NCBI GenBank assembly: GCA_017458885.1
Contig: JAFSZQ010000150.1
Location: forward strand, 1 to 5,327
Length of the DNA: 5,327 nucleotides
Direction of reading: 5' to 3'
Source of the DNA: Oscillospiraceae bacterium
Lineage (GTDB): Bacteria > Bacillota > Clostridia > Oscillospirales > Oscillospiraceae
Shown in pieces: positions 1-5,176 of the stretch. A program made the translations under genes and the position numbers. The notes beneath the pieces are model-generated. The model ran no database searches and was not told where the DNA came from. It saw only the letters and a program-made list of their open reading frames with translations. Numbering within the stretch: position 1 is the first letter of the stretch; the number at the start of each line of letters is the position of its first letter.

Positions 1-290
1 CGCTGACGCTCGGCGCGGCGGCGATGGCGGCGCTGCTGTTCCGCGCGAGCGGCGCGCCGCGCTTTGCGCCGCTCGCGAAGGGCGTTGCGGCGACGGCGGC
101 GATGGCCGCCGTGCTCTACGGCGGGCACGCGCTGCTGGTCAGCGGCGCGGAGAGCAAGCCGATGCTGGTGATCAAGTGCGTGCTCGTGGGCGCGGCGGGC
201 TGCGCCGTCTACGTCGGCGCGAGCGCCGCGCTGCGGCAGGAGTGGGTGCGCACGGCGGCAAAGGCGCTGCGGGAACGCGGACGAAACTGA
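1..290 (+). CDS. C-terminal end of a multi-pass membrane protein, probably SpoVB/MurJ-like polysaccharide flippase (5' partial)
   Basis: The reading frame is already open at the left edge (first full codon at 3) and ends at TGA 288-290, so only about 95 C-terminal residues are visible. They show two hydrophobic stretches: an Ala/Val/Leu segment around AATAAMAAVLYGGHALL, and a second around MLVIKCVLVGAAGCAVYVGA. A basic cytoplasmic-looking tail ending KALRERGRN follows. A short loop with E-S-K-P sits between the segments. This paired-helix, basic-tail ending resembles the C-terminus of oligosaccharide/lipid flippases such as SpoVB and MurJ, which move lipid-linked cell wall precursors across the membrane; SpoVB would suit a spore former. 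No catalytic motif is present in the fragment, so the family call rests on topology and recalled resemblance. The coding status is secure. The ATG at 24 is internal, not the start. A strong hairpin terminator follows 11 nt after the stop. Confidence 0.5.
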   Translation, partial: LTLGAAAMAALLFRASGAPRFAPLAKGVAATAAMAAVLYGGHALLVSGAESKPMLVIKCVLVGAAGCAVYVGASAALRQEWVRTAAKALRERGRN

Positions 291-301
291 TAACAGCGAC
301 G

Positions 302-331
302 AAAAAAGTCAGCCGTCCGGCTGACTTTTTT
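302..331. terminator. Perfect bidirectional intrinsic terminator
   Basis: A 13-bp perfect inverted repeat (AAAAAAGTCAGCC at 302-314 and its complement at 319-331) surrounds a 4-nt loop, GTCC. The GC-rich core GTCAGCC/GGCTGAC is flanked by six A on one side and six T on the other, so it works as a U-tract terminator on either strand. It ends the flippase-like gene on the + strand and the XRE regulator on the - strand. The last codons and the TGA of the regulator lie inside the stem. Confidence 0.92.
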
Positions 332-521
332 CATAAACAAGAATATCCTGCAGCTCGCAATCCAAAATTTCACACAGCGCATCCAGCGTATTGGTCGATA
401 CAGACTCTCCGGCTCTCAACCGGCGGATCGTCGAGCTGCTGATGCCGCCTTTGACTTGCAGCGTATAGGTCGAAGCGTCTTTGCGCTTCATCGTCTCCCA
501 TAACGGAGCATAGGAAATCAT
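309..521 (-). CDS. Small XRE/Cro-CI-type helix-turn-helix transcriptional regulator (70 aa)
   Basis: This 70-residue protein is essentially one helix-turn-helix domain of the Cro/CI (XRE) superfamily, in the compact YozG-like group that begins MISYxPLW. Visible features are the first helix (residues 6-14, PLWETMKRK), the HTH core with STYTL (17-21) and the recognition helix ISSSTIRRLRAG (27-38), then the characteristic STNTLDALCEILDCELQDIL (42-61), typical of the fourth and fifth helices. It should bind DNA as a dimer and act as a local regulator; no ligand or enzymatic domain is present. I chose the ATG at 519-521 because AGGAGG lies 8 nt upstream, whereas the GTG at 528-530 sits almost on that site. 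Its 3' end overlaps the terminator at 302-331. It is divergent from the small acidic protein gene, and a 12-bp inverted repeat between them is the obvious candidate operator. Base composition is clearly less GC-rich than the operon to its right. The family call is firm; the regulatory target is inferred. Confidence 0.87.
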   Translation of the reverse strand: MISYAPLWETMKRKDASTYTLQVKGGISSSTIRRLRAGESVSTNTLDALCEILDCELQDILVYEKSQPDG

Positions 522-540
522 CGGCGGCACCTCCTCCCTC

Positions 541-568
541 TTGACTTGCTACTATTATTGCCTATAAT
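541..568 (+). promoter_or_regulatory. Near-consensus sigma-A promoter for the small acidic protein gene
   Basis: The -35 hexamer TTGACT (541-546) and a perfect -10 TATAAT (563-568) are separated by 16 nt. Transcription would start near 575, with a leader of about 45 nt before the first start codon. The -10 lies inside the left arm of the inverted repeat at 556-592, so a protein bound there would block it. This is the best promoter match in the window. Confidence 0.75.
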
Positions 569-592
569 AGGTCTTTTCCGTTATAGGCAATA
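556..592. repeat. 12-bp inverted repeat, candidate operator between divergent genes
   Basis: TATTGCCTATAA (556-567) is repeated exactly in inverted orientation as TTATAGGCAATA (581-592), with 13 nt between. A smaller nested palindrome, CCTAT-A-ATAGG, sits at 561-571. The left arm covers the -10 of the + strand promoter, and the right arm covers the likely -35 of the - strand promoter. There is no T tract and the arms are AT-rich, so a protein-binding operator is more likely than a terminator. The natural ligand would be the adjacent XRE regulator (autoregulation plus control of its neighbour), but that is inference. Confidence 0.65.
561..590 (-). promoter_or_regulatory. Possible overlapping promoter for the XRE regulator
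   Basis: Reading the - strand, TTGCCT (complement of 585-590) can serve as -35. The segment CCTATTATAGG offers -10 choices: TATTAT at 569-564 with 15 nt spacing, or TTATAG at 567-562 with 17 nt. Either would place the start near 553, about 30 nt ahead of the regulator's ATG. It overlaps the + strand promoter, so the two genes would share one control region. The match is weaker than that of the + strand promoter. Confidence 0.35.
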
Positions 593-603
593 TTGTTTAT
601 ACT

Positions 604-622
604 GGAAGGAGATGTGAATATG
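604..622 (+). promoter_or_regulatory. Strong ribosome binding site and ATG leading into the wrong frame
   Basis: GGAAGGAG at 604-611 is followed 8 nt later by ATG at 620-622, an ideal start signal. In that frame it encodes only a 33-residue Arg/Trp/Thr-rich peptide ending at TGA 719-721, which looks like an out-of-frame product. The plausible protein lies one frame over and has no start codon near this site. Its readable sequence begins V-D-Y-K-K-L-Y from 622, immediately behind this ATG. Confidence 0.6.
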
Positions 623-648
623 TCGATTACAAAAAGCTCTATCACATT

Positions 649-810
649 ATGGTGGACGGGTCGGAGCAGGCGCTCGCGGCAATGGCGCACCAAAATTACG
701 GCGTCGCGAAAAAGGCGCTGATCCGCGCGGAACGCATGGCGGAGGAGTCGTATATGGAACAGGCGGACGACGAACCGGAGGAAAACAGCGACGAAGAAGG
801 CTCCCCCTAA
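649..810 (+). CDS. Small acidic protein of unknown function, apparently frameshifted at its N-terminus
   Basis: From the first in-frame ATG (649) the frame gives 53 residues: an amphipathic helical part (SEQALAAMAHQNYGVAKKAL, then IRAERMAEESY) and a strongly acidic tail rich in Asp and Glu. The same frame stays sensible further upstream, reading V-D-Y-K-K-L-Y-H-I from 622. I recall small gut-Firmicutes proteins that start MDYKxLY and carry the QNYGxAKxxLIxAExxAEExY pattern; their function is not known to me. The expected start would therefore be at the ATG at 620, which has an excellent ribosome binding site, but that ATG is out of frame. One base missing, or two extra, between 620 and 625 would explain this. 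ATG 649 has no ribosome binding site of its own. The gene is either a recent pseudogene, a sequence error, or weakly translated. It sits divergent to the XRE regulator and ends inside a terminator stem. Confidence 0.55.
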   Translation: MVDGSEQALAAMAHQNYGVAKKALIRAERMAEESYMEQADDEPEENSDEEGSP

Positions 811-823
811 GAGGGAGCCTTTA
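797..823 (+). terminator. Intrinsic terminator of the small acidic protein gene
   Basis: AAGGCTCCC (797-805) pairs with GGGAGCCTT (813-821) around a 7-nt loop that contains the TAA stop (808-810). A short U-rich stretch (TTTAT) follows. The U tract is modest, and a second hairpin immediately downstream gives backup termination. Confidence 0.75.
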
Positions 824-826
824 TAG

Positions 827-859
827 AAAGAAGAACGGCTAACCGCCGTTCTTCTTTTT
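827..859. terminator. Bidirectional terminator between the converging small gene and ruvX
   Basis: AAAGAAGAACGGC (827-839) pairs with GCCGTTCTTCTTT (845-857) over 13 bp with a 5-nt loop. On the + strand it ends in TTTTT (855-859). On the - strand it follows ruvX, whose TAG (841-839) lies at the loop edge, and the trailing sequence is only moderately U-rich. With the hairpin at 797-823 it forms a tandem terminator block for two converging units. Confidence 0.8.
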
Positions 860-1261
860 ATACGTCAGATACCCCTCCAGCAGCAGCGCCGCGGCGACCG
901 CGTCCACGGTCTTTTTGCGCTCCTTCGCGCGCTTGCCGTTCGCGGCGAGGATGTTGTGCGCGTCGATGGTCGTGCGCCGCTCGTCCCAAAGCGTCACGGG
1001 CAGGCCCGTCGCCGCGCGGAGCTGCTCCGCGAACGCCTCCGCCTTTTCCGCGCGTACACCGCGCGTGCCGTCCATGTTGATCGGGTGCCCCAAGACCAGC
1101 TCCGTGACCTCGTGCTCCGCGACGACGGCTTGCAGCCGCTTCAATACCGCTTCCGGCGTGTACGCCGTCACGACGGTCGAGTAGCCGCAGAGCGTTCCCG
1201 TCCGGTCGGAGACCGCGACGCCCGTGTGCGCGTCGCCATAGTCGATCGCCATGACCTTCAT
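839..1261 (-). CDS. ruvX: RuvX/YqgF family Holliday junction resolvase and putative pre-16S rRNA nuclease
   Basis: This is a 140-residue protein, the usual length for the cytoplasmic YqgF/RuvX family. The RNase H-like fold motifs are in order: AIDYGDAHTGVAVSD at 5-19 with the metal-binding Asp7, ELVLGHPINMDGT at 54-66, LWDERRTT at 91-98 with Glu94, and KKTVDAVAAALLLEGYL at 116-132 with Asp120. Asp7, Glu94 and Asp120 would be the catalytic acidic triad. Members are linked to Holliday junction cleavage and to maturation of the 16S rRNA 5' end; the sequence cannot decide between the two roles. His59 occupies the position more often Leu in the GLP motif. The start is set by GGAGGA 6 nt upstream and by the ATGA overlap with the ftsK stop, which implies translational coupling. 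The frame stays open upstream inside ftsK, but that part is only an Arg-rich shadow. It is the last gene of the uppP-ftsK-ruvX operon. Confidence 0.95.
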   Translation of the reverse strand: MKVMAIDYGDAHTGVAVSDRTGTLCGYSTVVTAYTPEAVLKRLQAVVAEHEVTELVLGHPINMDGTRGVRAEKAEAFAEQLRAATGLPVTLWDERRTTIDAHNILAANGKRAKERKKTVDAVAAALLLEGYLTYKKKNGG

Positions 1262-3741
1262 GTCTCGTCCTCCGGCGGGGCCGCCTCCTCCGGCTGCTGA
1301 CCCTTCATCTTCAGCTCCTGCCACTGCTCCTTGGTGATGAGCAGTTGGCGCGGCTTCGAGCCCTCGAACGGCCCCACGACGCCGCGCTGCTCCATCTGAT
1401 CGACGATGCGCGCCGCGCGGGAGTAGCCGAGCTTCAGCCGCCGCTGCAGCAGCGACGTGGACGCCTGACCCGTTTCGAGCACGACCTCGATGGCGGCGTC
1501 GAGCAGCTCGTCGGCGTCGCTCTCGCCCGTCTCCTCGGCGGGCGCGGCGCCCTTGCCGCGCTCCTTCTCCGCGACGCTCTGCTCGATCTTGTCGATCACG
1601 TCCGCGTCGTAGCTCGCCTCGCCGTGCTCCTTGACGAACGCGACCACGCGCTCGATCTCGTCCGCGGAGATGAAACAGCCCTGCACGCGGCGGGGCTTGC
1701 CCTCGCCGAGCGGCGCGTAGAGCATATCGCCCTTGCCGACGAGCTTTTCCGCGCCCGCGTTGTCGAGGATGATGCGCGATTCGAGCGACGACGCGACCGC
1801 GAACGCGATGCGGCTCGGGATGTTCGCTTTCATCAGCCCCGTGATGACGTCGGCGCTCGGGCGCTGGGTCGCGATGACGAGGTGCATCCCCGCCGCGCGG
1901 CCCATCTGCGCCACGCGGCAGATCGACTCCTCGACCTCCTTCGCCGCGACGAGCATCAGGTCGGCGAGCTCGTCGATGACGACGACCACCGTCGGGTAGT
2001 GCCGCAGCTCGCTGTCGCTCTCCGCGAGCGCGTTGTAGGAGGCGAGGTCTTTCACGCCGTGGTTCGAGAAGATCTGGTACCGCTTCATCATCTCGTACAC
2101 CGCCCACTGCAGCGCGCCCGCCGCCTTCTTCGGGTCAGTGACGACGGGGATCAGCAGGTGCGGGATGCCGTTGTAGGGCGCAAGCTCCACCATCTTCGGA
2201 TCGACCATGATGAAGCGCACGTCCTCGGGCGTGGACTTGTAGAGCATCGAGACGATCAGCGAGTTCGTGCACACCGACTTGCCGGAGCCGGTCGTGCCCG
2301 CGATCAGGACGTGCGGGAAGCGCGCGATGTCGCCCACGATGGGACTGCCGTTGATGTCCTTGCCAACGGCGAAAGCGACGTTCGAGCGGTGCTCCGTGAA
2401 CGCGCGCGTCTCCAGCACGTCGCGGATGTGCACGGGCGTGACGAGCCGGTTCGGCACCTCGATGCCGACGACGGAGCTCTTGTCGGGGATGGGCGCGATG
2501 CGCACGCCCGTCGCGCCGAGCGCGAGGGCGATGTCGTCCTGTAAATTGGTGAGCTTCGAGAGCTTCACGCCCTGCTCGAGCGTGAACTCGTAGCGCGTGA
2601 CGCTGGGGCCGCGGATCACGTCGCCGGCGGCGGCGTCCACGCCGAAGCTGCGGATGGTCTCCGCGAGGCGGCGGGAGTTTTCGCGCAGCTCCGCGCCCGC
2701 GGCTTCCGCGTTGCCGCCCGCGCCCGCCTCGAGCAGCGTGATGGGCGGGTAGCGGTATTCGGGCGTCACCGCCTCCGCCGCCTCGATCTCCGCCGTGACC
2801 TCGGCGGTCGCCTGCCGCACCTCGGCGCGGTCGAGCTTGTCCGGCATCGGCTCGGGCGGCGCGATGGGATCGAGCTTCGGCGGCTCCGCGCTCGCCGCGG
2901 CGCTCGGCGCGGCGGCGATGACGACCTCCGGCTCGTCCGCGGGCGCGTCGGTCAGCAGCTCGTCCGGCGTGCGGATGTGGTCGGCTTTTTTGGCAAAGAA
3001 CCCGCCCTTCACGCCGCCGAGCAGGGGATTGGGCTTTTTCCGGCGCGGCGCGGGGTCGTCGAGCGGGATGTCGATGCTCGCGCGGGGCTTCTCCGGCGTC
3101 ACGGGGCGGACGGCGGCCCTTGCGGGCGGCTCCTCCGGCTCGTCGTAGGGCGCCGGCTCGTAGCTTTTGACCGCGTCCACGATGGCGGCGGGCGTCAGCC
3201 GCAGCGCGCCCATCAGACACGCGGCGAGCGCGACGGCGAACACGACCAGCGCGCCGACCTTGCCGACCACCGCCGTGAAGCCGACGGCGAGGCCGCCGGA
3301 CAGCACGCCGCCGCTCTCGAGCGCGACGCCGCCGTTCCACAGCGCGCGGATCGCGCCCGCGCCCGCCTCCGGCGCGTCGGCGTCCACGCCGATGTGCGTC
3401 AGCGCGCCGATCAGCACGGGCAGCGCCAGCGCGCAGACGAGGTGCGACGCCACGGGGCGCGCGCGGTGGAACAGCAAGATGTACGAGCACAGCAGCAGCG
3501 CGGGCAGCGCGGCGTACCAGCCCCAGCCCGTCAGGCCGCGCCAGCCGTCGTAGAGCCAGCGGAGGAAGATCGCCTCGTGCTGAAAGTAGCCGATGCCGAC
3601 AAACAGCGCTAGCAGCAGGCAGACCGCGCCGCCGACCTCGCGGCGGACGGGCTGCTTTTTCGGTTTGCGCGCGCTGCCGCGCGACGTCGTCTTGCGCGGC
3701 GCGGCGGCGCTCTTTTTCGTGGTTTTCTTCTGTGTTGCCAT
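1258..3741 (-). CDS. ftsK: FtsK/SpoIIIE family DNA translocase
   Basis: This 827-residue membrane-anchored ATPase pumps chromosomal DNA through the closing division or sporulation septum. In order: a Lys/Arg-rich cytoplasmic N-tail (1-35); about four to five membrane segments (roughly 37-53, 75-92, 99-118 and a long hydrophobic stretch 146-180); a Pro/Ala/Glu-rich linker (about 195-325); the alpha/beta motor; and a C-terminal winged-helix gamma domain (about 744-802). The motor shows Walker A GTTGSGKS (482-489), VDPKMVEL (513-520), Walker B VVVVIDE (585-591), and RAAGMHLVIATQRPS (615-629). The gamma domain has the typical ASTSLLQRRLKLGYSRAA and ends GSKPRQLL; it should read polar guide sequences on DNA. 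Length is normal for the family. The start ATG at 3739-3741 has AAAGGA 6 nt upstream. It lies 14 nt after the uppP stop and overlaps ruvX by 4 nt. Whether this copy acts in vegetative division (FtsK), in forespore translocation (SpoIIIE), or both cannot be told from the window. Confidence 0.97.
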   Translation of the reverse strand: MATQKKTTKKSAAAPRKTTSRGSARKPKKQPVRREVGGAVCLLLALFVGIGYFQHEAIFLRWLYDGWRGLTGWGWYAALPALLLCSYILLFHRARPVASHLVCALALPVLIGALTHIGVDADAPEAGAGAIRALWNGGVALESGGVLSGGLAVGFTAVVGKVGALVVFAVALAACLMGALRLTPAAIVDAVKSYEPAPYDEPEEPPARAAVRPVTPEKPRASIDIPLDDPAPRRKKPNPLLGGVKGGFFAKKADHIRTPDELLTDAPADEPEVVIAAAPSAAASAEPPKLDPIAPPEPMPDKLDRAEVRQATAEVTAEIEAAEAVTPEYRYPPITLLEAGAGGNAEAAGAELRENSRRLAETIRSFGVDAAAGDVIRGPSVTRYEFTLEQGVKLSKLTNLQDDIALALGATGVRIAPIPDKSSVVGIEVPNRLVTPVHIRDVLETRAFTEHRSNVAFAVGKDINGSPIVGDIARFPHVLIAGTTGSGKSVCTNSLIVSMLYKSTPEDVRFIMVDPKMVELAPYNGIPHLLIPVVTDPKKAAGALQWAVYEMMKRYQIFSNHGVKDLASYNALAESDSELRHYPTVVVVIDELADLMLVAAKEVEESICRVAQMGRAAGMHLVIATQRPSADVITGLMKANIPSRIAFAVASSLESRIILDNAGAEKLVGKGDMLYAPLGEGKPRRVQGCFISADEIERVVAFVKEHGEASYDADVIDKIEQSVAEKERGKGAAPAEETGESDADELLDAAIEVVLETGQASTSLLQRRLKLGYSRAARIVDQMEQRGVVGPFEGSKPRQLLITKEQWQELKMKGQQPEEAAPPEDET

Positions 3742-3755
3742 AGCATGTCCTTTCG

Positions 3756-4589
3756 TCAGCGGGTCAGGGTGAGCGCGAGCACCAGCGCGCCGACCGCCCA
3801 GCAGTAGTACGCGAAAACGCCGAAGCGCCCCTTGTCCGCGATGTAGCGCAGCAGGCGGATGCAGGCGTAGCCCACCGCCGCGGCGACGGCGACGCCCGCG
3901 AGGTATACCGGCACGTCGCCCCAGGCGACGCCCGTCTCCAGCGCGTCCTTGAGCGCGAGAAGGTTCGCGCCGAGGATGGCGGGGATGGAGAGCAGGAACG
4001 AATAGCGCACGGCGAAGCGGCGCTCAAAGCCCAGAAAGCAGCCTGCCGAGATGGTCATGCCGGAGCGGGAGACGCCCGGGCAGGTCGCGACCGCCTGCGC
4101 CGCGCCGACGAGCAGCGCGTCCGCGAGGCGCGCGTTCTTCTCGGTCTTGCCGCCCTTGCGCGCGCGGTCGCTCAAGAAGAGCAGCGCGCCCGTGAACAGC
4201 AGCGCGCCGCCGATGAAGAGCAGGTTCTCCGACAGCGCCTCGACCTTGTCCTTCACGGGCAGGACGAGCAGCAGCGGCATCGTGCCGGCGACGATCAGCA
4301 GGATCATCCGCCGCGCGGGCGGCACGCGCTTGGGCGTCGTGCCGCGCGCGAGGTCGCCGCAGCCGCGGAAGAACTCCCGCACGATCTCCGCGATCTCGCC
4401 CCAGTAGGCGGCGAACACGGCGACGAGCGTGCCGAGGTGGAGCAGCACGTCGAAAAACGCCGGGATCTCCGCCGCGCCCTCCATGCCGAGCAGGTGCTCC
4501 GCGATGGCGAGGTGTCCCGAGCTGGAGATCGGCAAAAACTCCGTCACGCCCTGAATGATCCCGAGCAGGATGGAATGAAGCAGGCTCAT
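3756..4589 (-). CDS. uppP: Undecaprenyl-diphosphate phosphatase UppP (BacA family)
   Basis: This 277-residue integral membrane enzyme removes a phosphate from undecaprenyl diphosphate, regenerating the lipid carrier for peptidoglycan and other envelope polymers. Raised activity gives bacitracin resistance. The two signature motifs are intact: QGVTEFLPISSSGH (13-26, with Glu17 and the Ser-rich loop) and PGVSRSG (171-177, with the catalytic-type Arg175). Hydrophobic segments lie at about 1-30, 44-66, 94-112, 122-140, 155-170, 196-215, 227-247 and 258-276, as expected for the family, and the length is standard. The start is supported by GGAAAGGG about 8 nt upstream; an extended -10 promoter sits 37 nt upstream. 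It is the first gene of the operon with ftsK and ruvX. The active-site cysteine neighbour in TCPGVSRSG is a minor variation. Confidence 0.97.
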   Translation of the reverse strand: MSLLHSILLGIIQGVTEFLPISSSGHLAIAEHLLGMEGAAEIPAFFDVLLHLGTLVAVFAAYWGEIAEIVREFFRGCGDLARGTTPKRVPPARRMILLIVAGTMPLLLVLPVKDKVEALSENLLFIGGALLFTGALLFLSDRARKGGKTEKNARLADALLVGAAQAVATCPGVSRSGMTISAGCFLGFERRFAVRYSFLLSIPAILGANLLALKDALETGVAWGDVPVYLAGVAVAAAVGYACIRLLRYIADKGRFGVFAYYCWAVGALVLALTLTR

Positions 4590-4625
4590 AGGTTACGCCC
4601 TTTCCGCGCAAATTTTTACCAATAC

Positions 4626-4634
4626 AGTATAGCA
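4626..4634 (-). promoter_or_regulatory. Extended -10 promoter for the uppP-ftsK-ruvX operon
   Basis: On the - strand TGCTATACT (complement of 4634-4626) is a sigma-A extended -10 element: TG one base ahead of TATACT. Transcription would begin near 4619, giving a leader of about 30 nt before the uppP ATG. No good -35 is visible at 16-18 nt; the corresponding bases fall within the inverted repeat at 4645-4666. The three genes are tightly packed and no other promoter is obvious inside the operon. Confidence 0.6.
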
Positions 4635-4644
4635 CAGGCAAACG

Positions 4645-4666
4645 GAAAATACCACTGTGGATTTTC
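4645..4666. repeat. Imperfect inverted repeat in the divergent uppP/hydrolase control region
   Basis: GAAAAT-a-CCAC (4645-4655) is mirrored by GTGGATTTTC (4657-4666) around a central T (4656); one unpaired A (4651) breaks the symmetry. It covers the place where the -35 of the uppP promoter would lie and also lies upstream of the hydrolase gene. A protein-binding site is possible. No regulator can be named. Confidence 0.35.
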
Positions 4667-4687
4667 GCACCCCGCGCGCGCGTCCGC

Positions 4688-4695
4688 CATAGAAT
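4688..4695 (+). promoter_or_regulatory. Tentative sporulation-type -10 ahead of the cell wall hydrolase
   Basis: CATAGAAT resembles the -10 of mother-cell sporulation sigma factors (sigma-E CATACAAT-like). An AC dinucleotide about 17 nt upstream (4669-4670) could be a sigma-K-style -35. A start near 4702 would fit the ribosome binding site at 4710-4715. The intervening GC-rich sequence has no sigma-A promoter. The motif is short and also lies in a small palindrome (CGCCAT-AGA-ATGGCG, 4685-4699), so the call is weak. Confidence 0.25.
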
Positions 4696-4722
4696 GGCGC
4701 GAGAGACGGAGGAGGTGAGACG

Positions 4723-5079
4723 ATGGCGTTTTCCGACCGCGAGCTTCTCGCAAGATTGATCGAGTGCGAGGCTGGCGGCGAGGGGGACAACGGCATGAAG
4801 GCGGTGGCGGGCGTCGTGATGAACCGCGTGGAGGCGGCGGGCGGCGAGTACGCCCGCGTCGGGCAGGGGAGCATCCGCAACATCATCCTGCAGCCCGGGC
4901 AGTTCGTCTGCGCGGCGGACGTGGTGGGCGGCGTCTACAACCCGCAGAACATATACAATATGCGCCCCACCGAGATACATTACTACATCGCCGACTGGGC
5001 GATCGCGGGCAACCGCATCCCCGAGGTGGGCGAGGCGCTGTGGTTCTTCAACCCCTACTCGCCCGACTGCCGCCCGTAG
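4723..5079 (+). CDS. SleB/CwlJ-type cell wall (spore cortex) hydrolase, truncated by an in-frame TAG
   Basis: As written, 118 residues are made from an ATG with an ideal AGGAGG 7 nt upstream. The N-terminal half carries the family core: LLARLIECEAGGEG (8-21), with Glu16 as the likely catalytic acid, followed by GMKAVAGVVMNRV (24-36). Then come GQFVCAADVVGG (59-70), VYNPQNIYNM (71-80), IHYYIADWAIAGN (85-97) and ALWFFNPYSPDC (105-116). Proteins of this group are lytic transglycosylase-like hydrolases that attack cortex peptidoglycan during spore germination; no signal peptide is visible, in line with CwlJ-like mother-cell products. TAG at 5077-5079 stops translation, yet the same frame continues with 27 more family-like residues (5080-5160). 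Full length would be 146 aa. The gene is therefore a recent nonsense mutant, a readthrough case, or a sequence error. It starts a + strand unit divergent from uppP, followed by a small unknown gene. Family confidence is high; functionality is doubtful. Confidence 0.85.
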   Translation: MAFSDRELLARLIECEAGGEGDNGMKAVAGVVMNRVEAAGGEYARVGQGSIRNIILQPGQFVCAADVVGGVYNPQNIYNMRPTEIHYYIADWAIAGNRIPEVGEALWFFNPYSPDCRP

Positions 5080-5163
5080 TTCCCGACCGAGGTGGGCGAG
5101 TTCCGCGCCCGCATCGGCGACCACTGCTTCTATACGCCGACGGCGGCGTATTTCGATACCTGA
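5080..5163 (+). pseudogene. Detached C-terminal tail of the cell wall hydrolase after the TAG
   Basis: Directly in frame with the preceding gene, 27 codons read FPTEVGEFRARIGDHCFYTP and then TAAYFDT before TGA (5161-5163). RIGDHCFYxPTxxY is the conserved C-terminal ending of this clostridial hydrolase family as I recall it, so this stretch belongs to the gene and not to a new one. It has no start codon or ribosome binding site of its own. The lack of any frame drift suggests the TAG is a single-base event. Confidence 0.75.
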
Positions 5164-5176
5164 AAGGATGGATGTT

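Noticed and set aside
528..530. GTG as start of the XRE regulator
   Set aside because: It sits directly on the AGGAGG site. The ATG at 519-521 has correct 8-nt spacing, and relatives start MISY.
620..721. A 33-residue peptide (MSITKSSITLWWTG...) as a real toxin-like product next to the XRE regulator
   Set aside because: Although the start signal is excellent, the peptide reads as the out-of-frame translation of the helical, acidic protein in the neighbouring frame. A toxin role is not supported by any motif.
1345..2544. A 399-residue open frame on the + strand opposite ftsK
   Set aside because: It is antisense to the conserved motor domain, is full of Arg/His/Asp/Ala as expected from a GC-rich shadow frame, and has no ribosome binding site or recognisable motif.
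2135..3490. A 451-residue open frame on the - strand inside ftsK
   Set aside because: It is the +1 shadow of ftsK, Arg/Gly/Ala-rich throughout, with no independent start signal.
4673..4682. Alternating CG tract as a Z-DNA or regulatory element
   Set aside because: Only five CG dinucleotides in a GC-rich genome; this is expected by chance.
5077..5079. TAG decoded as pyrrolysine or as a reassigned sense codon
   Set aside because: No readthrough element is identified, TAG appears to be a true stop in ruvX, and pyrrolysine is not expected in this hydrolase family. A point mutation or error is simpler.
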